Assembly (NCBI RefSeq): GCF_013378445.1
Contig: NZ_JABXYK010000009.1
Location: 62,001 to 126,000 of the forward strand
Length of the DNA: 64,000 nucleotides
Direction of reading: 5' to 3'
DNA from: Mycoplana rhizolycopersici
GTDB taxonomy: Bacteria; Pseudomonadota; Alphaproteobacteria; Rhizobiales; Rhizobiaceae
A program made the translations under genes and the position numbers. Under the pieces are notes generated by a model, which was not told where the DNA came from, made no database searches, and saw only the letters and a list, made by a program, of their open reading frames with translations. Shown here piece after piece: positions 9,327 to 18,517 of the stretch (position 1 is the first letter of the stretch; each line of letters begins with the position of its first letter).

Positions 9327-10646
9327 TCAGCGCAGTTTCGTCTTCAGGGACGCATCGGGATAGCAGGTCGGCTGGAGGCCGGCCTTTGCCTGCCAGTCGC
9401 CGAGAGAGCGGCGGGTCTTGTAGCCGGGCAACCCGTCAACCTTGCCGACGTCATAGCCCTTGGCGACCAGCGCCTTCTGCATGGCGAGCACGTCCGAGCG
9501 CAGCATCTTGCCGACATCGCCCCAGGCGCCGGTGAACGCTCCGCTGCCATAAGCGATCCGATCGGCGAGATTGCCGATGTAGAGCGCATAGAGGTCGGAA
9601 TTATTGTATTCCTTGATGACGTAGAAGTTGGGCGTGACGATGAACTCCGGACCGTGGGTGCCGGCCGGGACCAGCATCATGCCGGAGGCGCGCGCCTCGC
9701 TGGGGGCGAACGGCTTGCCGGACACGCGCTCGATGCCGGCGGACGACCAGTGGCCGATCGGCTTTGCAAGGTCCGGTCCTTCCTGCGCGCAGGAAACGCC
9801 ATCGGGGATGCGCACCTCGTAGCCCCAGCCGCGGCCCTGCTCCCACCCCTTCTGGCGCAGGTAATTGGCGATCGAAGCAAGGCTGTCCGGCACCGAATTC
9901 CAGATGTCGCGCACCCCGTCGCCGTCGAAGTCGACGGCATATTTCAGGTAGCTTGTCGGCATGAACTGCGGCTGCCCCATGGCGCCGGCCCACGAGCCCT
10001 TCAGCTGGGCCGGCGTGCGGTCGCCACCGTCGATGATATGCAGGGCTGCGATCAGTTCGCGGCGAAACATGTCCTTGCGGGTCGACATGAAGGCCTTGGT
10101 CGCCAGCACCTCGATCGCCGCATGGGGAATGTCGGCACGGCCGAAGCCGGATTCGCGTCCCCACACGGCGAGGATGATCTCGCCGGGCACGCCATAGGCC
10201 TGCTCCACCTTGCGCAAGGTCGCAGCGTGGGTCTTGGCCAGCGTTCTTCCGCTGGCGGCGAGCCCCTGCAGCCTCTTCTCGGAGAAATAGGCGCCGGGGG
10301 AGGAAAACTCGGCCTGGCTCTGCTTGCGTTCCGTCTTCGGCTTGGATCCGGGCGGCACGAGATCGGGCAGGTCCCAGTTCAGGCTGATGCCCTCGAACGC
10401 CGCCGCGAACGCCTTCTGCGACACGCCGGCCTGCCTGGCCTCCTGCCAGACGTCCTTCTGGAGCCAGGCCTGGAACTGGCGCTCGACGTCTGTCCGGCTC
10501 TGGGCGAGGGCCGGGAGCGGCAGGGCGGCAACGAGCAGCGCCAGCACGGCGGCGCGCGCCTTCCTTTTCCACGATTCCGCCTCCGGCGCACCGGCCACGG
10601 AATGAGACAGATGGCCGGCAGGCCGGGTGAGGTCGCGTCTTCGCAT
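9327..10646 (-). CDS. Lytic murein transglycosylase, MltB type, with C-terminal peptidoglycan-binding domain
   Basis: Periplasmic or envelope enzyme that cleaves the MurNAc-GlcNAc bond to give 1,6-anhydro ends. The 439-residue protein has a long N-terminal arm ending in a hydrophobic signal (VLALLVAALPLPALAQS), then a GH103/SLT_2 domain with the catalytic Glu in AVWGRESGFGR and the family block GSWAGAMGQPQFMPTSYL. A PG_binding_1-type repeat near the C-terminus (MQKALVAKGYDVGKVDGLPG) follows. The ATG at 10646 is preceded by AAGGAG five bases upstream; an earlier in-frame TTG overlapping the recR stop was rejected. It sits 14 bp after recR on the same strand. Confidence 0.93.
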   Translation of the reverse strand: MRRRDLTRPAGHLSHSVAGAPEAESWKRKARAAVLALLVAALPLPALAQSRTDVERQFQAWLQKDVWQEARQAGVSQKAFAAAFEGISLNWDLPDLVPPGSKPKTERKQSQAEFSSPGAYFSEKRLQGLAASGRTLAKTHAATLRKVEQAYGVPGEIILAVWGRESGFGRADIPHAAIEVLATKAFMSTRKDMFRRELIAALHIIDGGDRTPAQLKGSWAGAMGQPQFMPTSYLKYAVDFDGDGVRDIWNSVPDSLASIANYLRQKGWEQGRGWGYEVRIPDGVSCAQEGPDLAKPIGHWSSAGIERVSGKPFAPSEARASGMMLVPAGTHGPEFIVTPNFYVIKEYNNSDLYALYIGNLADRIAYGSGAFTGAWGDVGKMLRSDVLAMQKALVAKGYDVGKVDGLPGYKTRRSLGDWQAKAGLQPTCYPDASLKTKLR

Positions 10647-10660
10647 CGCCGCTCCTTCGG

Positions 10661-11266
10661 TCAAATCGTCGTGCGCGCCCTGAGCGCTGCCGTCAGCGTA
10701 CCTTCGTCGAGATAGTCCAGCTCGCCGCCGACAGGCACGCCATGGGCAAGGCGGGTGATCTTGACGTCCAGCCCCTGCAGCTGGTCGGTGATGTAGTGCG
10801 CGGTGGTCTGGCCCTCGACGGTGGCGTTGACGGCGATGATCAGCTCGCGCACGCCGCCTTCCGACACCCGGTTGATCAGACCGCGGATATTGAGATCGTC
10901 GGGGCCGACGCCGTCCAGCGGAGACAGCGTGCCACCGAGCACATGATAGGCGGCGTTCATCGCGCCGGCGCGCTCAAGCGCCCAGAGGTCGGAAACGTCC
11001 TCGACGACGATGATGACCGAGCGGTCGCGGCGCTCGTCGGTGCAGACCGTGCAGGGATCGACGGTGTCGACATTGCCGCAGCAGGAACAGATCCGAACCT
11101 TGCGATGCGCCTCGCCCATGGCGTCTGCCAACGGGCCGAGCAGTTGATCCTTCTTCTTGACCAGATGCAGCGCGGCGCGGCGCGCGGAACGCGGTCCGAG
11201 CCCCGGCACCTTTGCCAGCAGCTGGATGAGTTTTTCGATTTCGGGTCCGGTGACTCGTTTTGCCAT
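10661..11266 (-). CDS. recR: Recombination mediator RecR
   Basis: Part of RecFOR, which loads RecA on gapped DNA. At 201 residues it is full length: an N-terminal helix-hairpin-helix ([20 protein letters not shown]), a four-cysteine zinc finger ([16 protein letters not shown]) and a Toprim domain ([18 protein letters not shown]). The common alphaproteobacterial order is dnaX-ybaB-recR; here a plus-strand MOSC gene is inserted between ybaB and recR. The start ATG is at 11266. Confidence 0.97.
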   Translation of the reverse strand: MAKRVTGPEIEKLIQLLAKVPGLGPRSARRAALHLVKKKDQLLGPLADAMGEAHRKVRICSCCGNVDTVDPCTVCTDERRDRSVIIVVEDVSDLWALERAGAMNAAYHVLGGTLSPLDGVGPDDLNIRGLINRVSEGGVRELIIAVNATVEGQTTAHYITDQLQGLDVKITRLAHGVPVGGELDYLDEGTLTAALRARTTI

Positions 11267-11327
11267 GGCCGGTTTCTATCCCATATCCTCAAGAAACGGA
11301 ATCCATGCCGCACACAGGGAACAATCG

Positions 11328-11939
11328 ATGAAGATCCTTGCCGTATGCACCGGCGTCGCCCGCCCGGTACCGGGAAAGAGCTATAAGTCCGGCATTTTCA
11401 AGGCGCCGTCCGACGCGCCGATCATGGTCGACCGGGAGGGGCTGATCGGGGATACGATCTGCAACCGCAGGCATCACGGCGGTCCGGAACAGGCGATCTA
11501 CGGCCTCGGTTCAATCGACCTGGACTGGTGGTCGGCCGAACTCGGCCGCACCATTCACCCCGGCACGTTCGGCGAGAATGTCGTCATCGAGGCCATCGAC
11601 AGTCGCAGCATCTGCGTCGGCGACCGGTTCGAGACAGAAAGCGCGCTCATGGAGGTGACTTCGACGCGCGTTCCCTGCGCGACACTCGCCGTGCGCATGG
11701 GCGATCCCGGTTTCGCCAGGCGCTTCATGGATGCAGCCCGACCGGGCTTTTATTGCCGCGTACTGCGTGACGGCGTCATCCAAGCCGGGGACGAGACAAC
11801 ATATGCACCGTTCCAAGGCCCGGCCGTCACCATGCCGGAACTGCTGCGCACCTACGGCAGGAACCTGTCCGACGCCGATCGCGCGCGCTATCTGGCGACG
11901 CCCATCAGCGACAAGCTGCGCGCCGCGCTGACCGGCTGA
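11328..11939 (+). CDS. MOSC-domain protein (YiiM-like)
   Basis: A 203-residue MOSC-fold protein related to the molybdenum-cofactor sulfurase C-terminal domain; stand-alone members such as E. coli YiiM use molybdopterin-type cofactors. The conserved cysteine lies in TSTRVPCATLAVRMG, and the PGTFGENVVI and NRRHHGGPEQAIYG blocks are typical. The start ATG at 11328 gives the family-like MKILAVCTGVARPVPGKS; an earlier in-frame start would overlap recR. It lies alone on the plus strand between recR and ybaB. A weak 7-bp inverted repeat spans its stop codon (11935-11957). The substrate is unknown. Confidence 0.9.
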   Translation: MKILAVCTGVARPVPGKSYKSGIFKAPSDAPIMVDREGLIGDTICNRRHHGGPEQAIYGLGSIDLDWWSAELGRTIHPGTFGENVVIEAIDSRSICVGDRFETESALMEVTSTRVPCATLAVRMGDPGFARRFMDAARPGFYCRVLRDGVIQAGDETTYAPFQGPAVTMPELLRTYGRNLSDADRARYLATPISDKLRAALTG

Positions 11940-12022
11940 TCAACGGAAGCGATCAGCGCGGCCACGCCTGCGCGGCAGCAGCGCCTGTGACTGGCGAAAC
12001 GCGAGCCGCCTTTCGGTGGCGA

Positions 12023-12346
12023 TCAGAACGGCAGCTTGAAGCCCGGCGGGATCGGCAGGCCTGCGGTCAGCGCCTTGGTCTTTTCCGCAGCTAGCGCCTC
12101 GGCCTTGTCCTTGGCGTCCTTGTGAGCGGCGACGATCAGGTCTTCGAGGATCTCGACGTCGTCTTCCTTGAACAGCGAGGGATCGATCTTCAGCCCGTGC
12201 AGATTGCCCTTGCCGTCCAGCGTGACGGTGACCAGACCTCCGCCGGACGTGCCATCGACGGAGAGCGCAGCGATTTCTTCCTGCACCTTCTCCATCTTGG
12301 CCTGCATTTCCTTGACCTTGCCCATCATGCCCATGATGTCGCGCAT
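12023..12346 (-). CDS. YbaB/EbfC family nucleoid-associated protein
   Basis: Small DNA-binding, nucleoid-associated protein of 107 residues starting [29 protein letters not shown] lies upstream of the ATG at 12346, and the longer frame upstream was rejected because it overlaps dnaX. The coiled N-terminal helix and the [29 protein letters not shown] core are diagnostic. It is 34 bp downstream of dnaX on the same strand, a very conserved pairing; a link to DnaX or DNA repair is inferred from context only. Confidence 0.96.
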   Translation of the reverse strand: MRDIMGMMGKVKEMQAKMEKVQEEIAALSVDGTSGGGLVTVTLDGKGNLHGLKIDPSLFKEDDVEILEDLIVAAHKDAKDKAEALAAEKTKALTAGLPIPPGFKLPF

Positions 12347-12380
12347 CGGTCGCTCCTTCCGTTCTTCTCTGTGAGATGCA

Positions 12381-14246
12381 TCAAAATTCGATGTCGTCGC
12401 CGGGCAGGATGTCGCCCTCGGCAGACTCGGCCGCTGCGGCAACCTCGACCGTCTCGTTCTCGACTTCCGGCGGCTTGATCCGCACGTCGGTGATCTTGGC
12501 GCCCGGGAAACGCTGCAGGATGGCTGCGACGTCCGGGTCCTGTCGCGCGTCGGCGACGCGCGCCTCTTGCGCCTTGGCTTCGGCTTCGGCAAGCGTCAGG
12601 CCGCCGGCCTCGCGCGAAACGATGACCATCCAGCGGATGCCCGTCCATTCCTCCAGGCGACGCTGCAGATCGCCCACCAGAGACTTCGGCGCATCGTCGG
12701 CAAGGCCGATCTCGGCGCGTCCCGGCTCGAACTTCACCGGCCGGACGAAATTGCGAAGTAGCGCCCGAAGGCGGATGTCGCGGTTCTTCGTGCAGAGCTC
12801 GGAAATATCCTCAAGCGAGGCGACCGGCACCTTCGGCGCGGGCGCTGCCTCCGCCGGTTGCGGAGCGGGCTGGATCGTCGCCTGCGGCTGCTGGTCGCCG
12901 GCCGGCACCGCCCGCAGCATCGTCGCCCCGCCACCGGAGCGCATGCTCGGCTGCTCGGGACTGCGCGCGACTGCGGAAACGGACGTCGGCGCGGGCGCGG
13001 CGCCGGAATAGGCCGGCCCGGACGACGGGCGCTGGCCATTTCCGTTGCCGCCGCCGTTGGCCAGCTCGGCAAGGCGCCGCGCGGCATCTTCCGGCGAAGG
13101 AAGGTGGGCGGCGTGCGCCAGCCGGATCAGCACCATTTCTGCCGCGCCAGCGGGACGGCTCGAGGATTCCGTCTCCGGTATCCCCTTCAGCAGCATCTGC
13201 CAGATGCGCGACAGGGCGGTGATCGCAACGGTCTGCGCCAACTCGGCGCCGCGCACGCGCTCGATCTCGCTCAGCGACTGATCGGTTGCCGCGTCGGGCA
13301 CATATTTCATCCGCGTTACAAGGTGGGTGAAATCGGCAAGGTCCGTGAGCACGACCGGCGGGCTGGCACCGGCCTCGTACTGCGCGGAGAACTCGGCAAG
13401 GGCGGCTGCGACGTCGCCACGGATCACATGCGTGAAGAGATCGACGATACGGGCGCGGTCGGCAAGGCCCAGCATCGAACGCACCGCAGCCGCCTCGACG
13501 ACGCCGCCGCCATGGGCGATCGCCTGGTCGAGCAGCGACAGGCCGTCACGCGCGGAGCCTTCGGCGGCACGCGCGATCATGGCGAGCGCATCGGACTCGG
13601 CCTGCACGCCTTCCTTTCCGAGGATGGTGGAGAAAAGTCCGACGAGATCGGTGGCGGCGATGCGGCGCAGGTCGAAGCGCTGGCAGCGCGACAGCACCGT
13701 AATCGGCACCTTACGGATTTCCGTCGTGGCGAAGATGAATTTCACATGCTCCGGCGGTTCCTCGAGCGTCTTCAGCAGGCCGTTGAAGGCCTGCGTCGAG
13801 AGCATGTGCACTTCGTCGATGATGTAGACCTTGTAGCGCGCCGAGACCGGGCGGTAGCGCACCTGCTCGATGATCTCGCGGATGTCGTCGATGCCGGTGT
13901 GCGAGGCGGCATCCATCTCGATCACATCGACATGCCGGCCTTCCATGATCGCCTGGCAATGCTCGCCCGGCAACTTCAGGTCGATGGTGGGACGGTCGAT
14001 CTCGGCGGTCTTGTAGTTCAGCGCGCGGGCAAGGATGCGGGCGGTCGTCGTCTTGCCGACCCCGCGAACGCCCGTCAGCATGTAGGCCTGCGCGATGCGG
14101 CCGGTCTCGAAGGCGTTGGTCAACGTGCGGACCATCGGCTCCTGGCCGACCATCAGGTCCGTAAAATCCTTGGGACGGTACTTGCGCGCCAGAACCCGGT
14201 ATGCGGCGGGTTTCTCACCTGACGGAAGTGGAGTGTCGTCGCTCAT
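12381..14246 (-). CDS. dnaX: DNA polymerase III subunits gamma/tau
   Basis: Clamp-loader ATPase. The 621-residue protein starts [22 protein letters not shown] (ATG at 14246). It has Walker [13 protein letters not shown], Walker B with DEVH and the SRC motif ([13 protein letters not shown]). The usual four-cysteine zinc module between Walker A and Walker B is not present: the segment reads [14 protein letters not shown] then [19 protein letters not shown] with a single Cys. A Pro/Ala-rich linker (about 400-500) leads to the tau C-terminal region. Upstream on the same strand is the SRP RNA, downstream is ybaB. Confidence 0.97.
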   Translation of the reverse strand: MSDDTPLPSGEKPAAYRVLARKYRPKDFTDLMVGQEPMVRTLTNAFETGRIAQAYMLTGVRGVGKTTTARILARALNYKTAEIDRPTIDLKLPGEHCQAIMEGRHVDVIEMDAASHTGIDDIREIIEQVRYRPVSARYKVYIIDEVHMLSTQAFNGLLKTLEEPPEHVKFIFATTEIRKVPITVLSRCQRFDLRRIAATDLVGLFSTILGKEGVQAESDALAMIARAAEGSARDGLSLLDQAIAHGGGVVEAAAVRSMLGLADRARIVDLFTHVIRGDVAAALAEFSAQYEAGASPPVVLTDLADFTHLVTRMKYVPDAATDQSLSEIERVRGAELAQTVAITALSRIWQMLLKGIPETESSSRPAGAAEMVLIRLAHAAHLPSPEDAARRLAELANGGGNGNGQRPSSGPAYSGAAPAPTSVSAVARSPEQPSMRSGGGATMLRAVPAGDQQPQATIQPAPQPAEAAPAPKVPVASLEDISELCTKNRDIRLRALLRNFVRPVKFEPGRAEIGLADDAPKSLVGDLQRRLEEWTGIRWMVIVSREAGGLTLAEAEAKAQEARVADARQDPDVAAILQRFPGAKITDVRIKPPEVENETVEVAAAAESAEGDILPGDDIEF

Positions 14247-14265
14247 CGCCCCTGCCGCATCGCTT

Positions 14266-14293
14266 GAAAATAGCGTCCCGACAGGACAGGACG
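14266..14293 (-). terminator. Possible terminator after the SRP RNA
   Basis: On the minus strand a short inverted repeat (CGTCC near 14293-14289 with GGACG near 14278-14274) is followed by CTATTTTC. It lies between the end of the SRP RNA and the dnaX start. The stem is only about 5 bp, so the call is weak. Confidence 0.35.
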
Positions 14294-14297
14294 TTGG

Positions 14298-14400
14298 GTG
14301 GGAGGCTGGCACGATGACCCGTGCCGGGGCTCGTTAGGGCTGCTTCCTTCCGGACCTGACCCGGTTGGCGAGTGGCTCGTCCACCACCAACCTCCCGACC
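14298..14400 (-). ncRNA. ffs: Signal recognition particle RNA (4.5S, small bacterial type)
   Basis: The minus strand carries the near-invariant SRP core GTCAGGTCCGGAAGGAAGCA (14362-14343), including the GGAA tetraloop and the asymmetric loops bound by Ffh. The ends pair: GGGAGG at 14396-14391 with CCTCCC at 14305-14300, giving a hairpin of about 100 nt. It lies just upstream of dnaX, the usual rhizobial position. The exact ends are estimated from the pairing. Confidence 0.95.
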
Positions 14401-14516
14401 TCCATATCGGCAATATTGGACCAGAATGCAAGCCGGCCTGCCAAAAAACTATTGGTGCGGGGGCGAAGGCGTGGCATGACTCAGTGGGGCGGAGCGCGAA
14501 GACGGGAGCGACGGAT

Positions 14517-14927
14517 TTGAACGCATTCGAGGTGGACGAGCGGCTTGTTCGAGACAGCGAGCTTCTGACCCAGATCGGACTTTGCGAGCTGCGCCTGATG
14601 AAGGATGCCCGCTGGCCCTGGCTCGTTCTCGTGCCCCAGCGCGCCGATGCCTGCGAGATCTTCGACCTCACCCCGCTCGACCAGACGATGCTGACCTTCG
14701 AGATCAACCTGGTGGCGGATGCGCTGAAGCGGGCAACCGGCGCCACCAAGATCAATATCGGAGCGCTCGGCAACATCGTCCGCCAACTCCACGTCCATGT
14801 GATTGCCCGCAGCGAGGGCGACCCGAACTGGCCCGGTCCGGTCTGGGGCTTTGGTGCCGCCGAAAGCTGGACAGGCGAAAAGAAGGTCACGTTCACCAAG
14901 ACACTGCTGGAACATTTGAACTCATGA
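14517..14927 (+). CDS. HIT-family nucleotide-binding protein
   Basis: A 136-residue histidine-triad superfamily protein, likely a nucleotide hydrolase or transferase. The start chosen is a TTG at 14517, preceded by GGGAG and giving the N-terminus (M)NAFEVDERLVRDSELL; no ATG fits the frame at this place. The active-site strand reads NIVRQLHVHVIARSEGD: the first position of the HxHxH triad is Gln, leaving two histidines. This is the only departure from the canonical motif; I recall similar sequences in alphaproteobacterial HIT proteins. Its stop overlaps the nudC start (ATGA), so the two are translationally coupled. Confidence 0.88.
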   Translation: MNAFEVDERLVRDSELLTQIGLCELRLMKDARWPWLVLVPQRADACEIFDLTPLDQTMLTFEINLVADALKRATGATKINIGALGNIVRQLHVHVIARSEGDPNWPGPVWGFGAAESWTGEKKVTFTKTLLEHLNS

Positions 14928-15898
14928 AATCCACGATCTTCGACCTGCACCTGCCGCACGCCGAACCCAGCACCATGGTCGCCTTTGCCGAGAACAGCCT
15001 CGACCGGCGCTCGGAGTACCGCGCGGAAGATTGCATAGCGCGCGCACTCCAGACCGAAGGCGTGCACGCATTTGCGTTTGCCGGCGGAAAGCTTGTCGTC
15101 AAACACGACGAGAAGATCATCGATCCGCTCTTTGCGCCGTACGAGCTGGCCGGGCTCGATCCGATCGTCGACGAGACGATCCTGCTTGGCTACCTGAAGA
15201 ACGGTGAGCCGCGGCTGGCCGTTCCGGTCCGTGCAGACCCCGATACGCTCCATGAGCCGTTGAGGGCCTCCGACGGCCGTACGCTCTACCGCCAGCAGAT
15301 GCTGGACGACGACCTGTTGGGACAATTCGCGCAAGCCTCGGCGCTCCTGACCTGGAACGGCAACAGCCGCTTCTGCGGCAAATGCGGTTCACCGACCCGC
15401 ATGGAGATCGGCGGCTATCGACGGGTATGCAACGCCTGCGGGCACCAGACCTTCCCGCGCACGGATCCGGTCGTCATCATGCTGGCGATCGATCTCGAGC
15501 GTGATCGCTGCCTGCTCGGCCGTTCGCCGCATTTTCCTGAGGGGATGTATTCGTGCCTCGCCGGTTTCGTCGAGCCGGGGGAGACGATCGAGCATGCCGT
15601 GCGGCGTGAGACGCTGGAGGAATCCGGCATCCGCCTCGGCCGCGTGCGCTACCACGCCTCCCAGCCCTGGCCGATGCCGCACTCGCTGATGATCGGCTGC
15701 TACGGCGAAGCGAAATCCTTCGACATTCATCGTGACGAGCAGGAACTGGAGGATTGCCGCTGGTTCTCGCGGGAGGAAACAGCCGCTATGCTGGCGCGAA
15801 CCGCAAGCACCGATCCCGTGACCGGCGCAACCACCTCACCGCCGAAGGGCGCGATCGCGCACCGGCTGATGCGCGACTGGCTGGACTGGCCCGCCTGA
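14924..15898 (+). CDS. nudC: NAD(+)/NADH diphosphatase NudC
   Basis: Nudix hydrolase that splits NADH/NAD+ and removes NAD caps from RNA. The 324-residue protein contains a four-cysteine zinc ribbon (CGKCGSPTRMEIGGYRRVCNACG region, residues about 150-172) and the Nudix box (AGFVEPGETIEHAVRRETLEESG) around residue 215. The Nudix box is complete with the RE-x2-EE metal ligands. The ATG at 14924 overlaps the HIT gene stop by four bases. It is convergent with pheA. Length and domain order match the family. Confidence 0.95.
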   Translation: MKSTIFDLHLPHAEPSTMVAFAENSLDRRSEYRAEDCIARALQTEGVHAFAFAGGKLVVKHDEKIIDPLFAPYELAGLDPIVDETILLGYLKNGEPRLAVPVRADPDTLHEPLRASDGRTLYRQQMLDDDLLGQFAQASALLTWNGNSRFCGKCGSPTRMEIGGYRRVCNACGHQTFPRTDPVVIMLAIDLERDRCLLGRSPHFPEGMYSCLAGFVEPGETIEHAVRRETLEESGIRLGRVRYHASQPWPMPHSLMIGCYGEAKSFDIHRDEQELEDCRWFSREETAAMLARTASTDPVTGATTSPPKGAIAHRLMRDWLDWPA

Positions 15899-15938
15899 AC
15901 TGCCCCGAAACGGCCCGATTGAACGAGCCGGGCACGCC

Positions 15939-16805
15939 TCACATGCTGAGGCGCATCGGATGGGCGCGGTAGCTGCCGAGGATGCGAACCTTCTCCGAGA
16001 AGAACCGCAGCTCCTCCAGCGCGCGCCGCAGGTTGGCGTCGTCCGGATGCCCCTCGATATCGGCATAGAACTGCGTGGCAAAGAACTTGCCGCCGATCTG
16101 GTAGCTTTCCAGCTTCGTCATGTTGATGCCGTTGGTGGCAAAGCCGCCCAGCGCCTTGTAGAGTGCTGCAGGAATGTTGCGCACGTTGAAGACGAAGGTC
16201 GTGACGATCACCTCGTCGGACTTGGTACGCGCCGGAACGTCGGCCTCGCGCGCAAGCACGACGAAGCGGGTGACGTTGCTTTCGGAATCCTCGACGTTCT
16301 CCGCGATGATCTCCAGACCGTAGAGATCGGCGGCCAGTCGGGGCGCGAGCGCCGCCATGCTGCGGTCCCCCTTTTCGGCAACGAGCTTTGCCGCGCCCGC
16401 CGTGTCGCCTGCGATCACCGGCTTCCAGCCGTTCATGCGCACGATCCGCCGGCACTGGCCGAGCGCGTGGATGTGGCTGTGCACCGTGCGGACCTCATCC
16501 TTCGTCACGCCCGGCAGCACCATCAGCTGGAAGCGGATCGGCATGAAATACTCGCCGACGATGTGCAGCCGCGATTCCGGCAGGAGATGATGGATGTCGG
16601 CGACCCGCCCCGCGAGCGTGTTCTCGATGGGGATCATGGCGAGATCGGCATCGCCGTTTTCGACCGCGAGGAAGGCTTCCTCGAAGGTCTGGCAGGGCAG
16701 CGGCTCCATCTGCGGAAACATGTCCCGGCAGGCCATGTCGGAATTCGCGCCAAACTCGCCCTGGAAGGCGATCTTGTTGTTCTTCTGTATCATGGGACGG
16801 TCCAT
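15939..16805 (-). CDS. pheA: Prephenate dehydratase
   Basis: Converts prephenate to phenylpyruvate in phenylalanine synthesis. This is a monofunctional 288-residue enzyme without a chorismate mutase domain. Residues about 8-185 form the PDT domain (KIAFQGEFGANSDMA, then the TRF motif in ESNVTRFVVLA). Residues about 200-280 form the ACT regulatory domain (VFNVRNIPAALYKALGGFA). The classic ESRP effector motif reads ESYQ here (NMTKLESYQIGG). The start ATG overlaps the kdsB stop (ATGA), so it is coupled to kdsB. Confidence 0.95.
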   Translation of the reverse strand: MDRPMIQKNNKIAFQGEFGANSDMACRDMFPQMEPLPCQTFEEAFLAVENGDADLAMIPIENTLAGRVADIHHLLPESRLHIVGEYFMPIRFQLMVLPGVTKDEVRTVHSHIHALGQCRRIVRMNGWKPVIAGDTAGAAKLVAEKGDRSMAALAPRLAADLYGLEIIAENVEDSESNVTRFVVLAREADVPARTKSDEVIVTTFVFNVRNIPAALYKALGGFATNGINMTKLESYQIGGKFFATQFYADIEGHPDDANLRRALEELRFFSEKVRILGSYRAHPMRLSM

Positions 16806-17560
16806 CAGAGGGGCGCGGCCGCAAGCAGCCTGCGGGCCTTTTCGAGATCGGCGGGAGTATCGACACCGAGCGGAACGGTGTCAACGATCTCGGCGTCGAT
16901 GCGAAGGCCGGCCTCGAGCGCACGCAACTGCTCGAGGGACTCGCGCTTTTCGAGGGTCGAAGGCGGCAGCGAGACGAACATCTCCAGCGCCTTGCGCCGA
17001 TAGGCATAGAGGCCGATATGATGGTAGAGCGGCCCATTGCCGTGCGGGGCGGTGGCGCGGGTGAAGTAAAGCGCGCGCAACCGGTTCTGGCCGATAGGCG
17101 AGCCTACGACCTTGACCACGTTCGGGTTCGTCTTTTCCTCCGCATCGGTGATCTCGGTCGTCAGCGTCGCAACGTCCGTCGCCGGATCGGAAAGCGGGTT
17201 CAGCGCGGCGCGGATCGTCGCCGGATCGATGGTCGGAAGGTCACCCTGCACGTTTATGATCACCTTGGCCCGACCGTCCGGGTCGCACTTCAGCAGCGCT
17301 TCGTGGATCCGGTCGGAGCCGGACTGGTGCTCGACCTTGGTCATGACCACTTCGAAGCCTGCCGCCGCCACCGCGTCGAAGGTCTCCTGGTGGTCGACTG
17401 CGACCACCACGCGGCCGGTACCGGATTCGGCGGCGCGCCTTGCCACCTGCACGATCATCGGCGCTCCGCAAATGTCGGCCAGCGGCTTGCCCGGAAGGCG
17501 GGTGGAGGCCATGCGGGCCGGGATCAGGACAAGCGTCTCGTCGAAACTCGAAGAATTCAT
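16805..17560 (-). CDS. kdsB: 3-deoxy-manno-octulosonate cytidylyltransferase
   Basis: Activates Kdo to CMP-Kdo for lipopolysaccharide inner core synthesis. The 251-residue reading begins [20 protein letters not shown]; the nucleotide-binding [19 protein letters not shown] motif and [26 protein letters not shown] blocks are clear. The frame is open upstream to 18124, but that part overlaps the divergent cytochrome gene and lacks family similarity, so the ATG at 17560 is used. It forms a two-gene unit with pheA. Confidence 0.96.
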   Translation of the reverse strand: MNSSSFDETLVLIPARMASTRLPGKPLADICGAPMIVQVARRAAESGTGRVVVAVDHQETFDAVAAAGFEVVMTKVEHQSGSDRIHEALLKCDPDGRAKVIINVQGDLPTIDPATIRAALNPLSDPATDVATLTTEITDAEEKTNPNVVKVVGSPIGQNRLRALYFTRATAPHGNGPLYHHIGLYAYRRKALEMFVSLPPSTLEKRESLEQLRALEAGLRIDAEIVDTVPLGVDTPADLEKARRLLAAAPL

Positions 17561-17707
17561 GCGTAGCCCTTCAGATATCGCGCAAAAAGTGTCAAAACGT
17601 CTCAGTGCCGGGCGCACAATGACTGTTGCAACGAAGCAGCAAAAGACATAGGTTCCGCGCAAATTCAAGACTATCGGCATAATAGTGCCGCTTCGTGGGA
17701 GCTGAGG

Positions 17708-18355
17708 ATGAACCCTTATATCAACATGGGCGTGGGCGCCCTGCTTGGCACTATTTTCGTGCTGATGTCGGTGTCGATCGCCTCGGAGGGCATTTTCCAT
17801 TCGGCTGCCCCCGAGAAGGAAGGGTTCACGATCGTCGCAACGGAAGGGACTACCGAGGGCGGCGCGGAGGGTGGAGCCGAGGCCGCAGCGACGCCGATCG
17901 CAACCCTGCTCGCATCGGCCGACGCCTCGGCCGGCGAAACGGCCTTCAAGAAGTGTCAGGCCTGTCATAGCGGAGAGAAGGGCGGACCGAACAAGGTCGG
18001 CCCCGATCTCTGGGACATCGTGAACCGCCCGATCGCCGCGCATGAAGGCTTCAGCTACTCGGCGGCCATGAAGACGTTTGCCGAGGGCGGCAAGCAGGTC
18101 TGGGACTTCGACCACCTCAACCACTTCCTGGCGGCACCGAAGAAGTACATCGCCGGAACCGCGATGGGCTTCGCCGGCCTGAAGAAGGACGACGAGCGCG
18201 CCAACCTGATCGCCTACCTGCGTACGCTTTCCGACAATCCGGCCCCGCTGCCGAGCCCTTCTGCCGAAGGCGCTGCCGCTGCACCGGCCGCCGAAGGCGC
18301 GACCCCGGCCGAAGGCGCGACCCCCGCAGCGGAGCCTGCACCCGCCGCGCAGTGA
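17708..18355 (+). CDS. Membrane-anchored c-type cytochrome
   Basis: A 215-residue class I cytochrome c tethered to the inner membrane. Residues about 8-28 are an uncleaved signal anchor ([21 protein letters not shown]), followed by a Gly/Glu/Ala linker (about 40-70) and the haem domain with CQACH at about residue 83. The likely axial Met is in [13 protein letters not shown]. The tail is an Ala/Pro/Glu low-complexity stretch with a short tandem repeat (AEGATP twice). It resembles CycM, which shuttles electrons to the terminal oxidase in rhizobia; the exact partner is inferred. It is divergent from kdsB and followed by an intrinsic terminator. Confidence 0.92.
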   Translation: MNPYINMGVGALLGTIFVLMSVSIASEGIFHSAAPEKEGFTIVATEGTTEGGAEGGAEAAATPIATLLASADASAGETAFKKCQACHSGEKGGPNKVGPDLWDIVNRPIAAHEGFSYSAAMKTFAEGGKQVWDFDHLNHFLAAPKKYIAGTAMGFAGLKKDDERANLIAYLRTLSDNPAPLPSPSAEGAAAAPAAEGATPAEGATPAAEPAPAAQ

Positions 18356-18377
18356 TCCTGCCTGACACTCGATTTCG

Positions 18378-18405
18378 AAACCCGGCCAATGGCCGGGTTT
18401 TTCGT
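18378..18405 (+). terminator. Intrinsic terminator of the cytochrome c gene
   Basis: A perfect 10-bp stem AAACCCGGCC (18378-18387) and GGCCGGGTTT (18391-18400) with a three-base loop is followed by TTCGTTT. It lies 22 bases after the cytochrome stop. Confidence 0.88.
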
Positions 18406-18517
18406 TTCAGGCCTCTGCCGAGGGCAGCGGATATCCGCGCTTGCTGGAGCGGCAAAGCCACCCGGTCAGCCGTGCGCGCCCTGCGCGCCGCGCGGAGAAA
18501 GCATTGCCGCGGCCGGA

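Noticed and set aside
17630-17656. GGAAC-N18-CGTT upstream of kdsB
   Set aside because: The spacer is longer than the 16-17 bases accepted for EcfG promoters.
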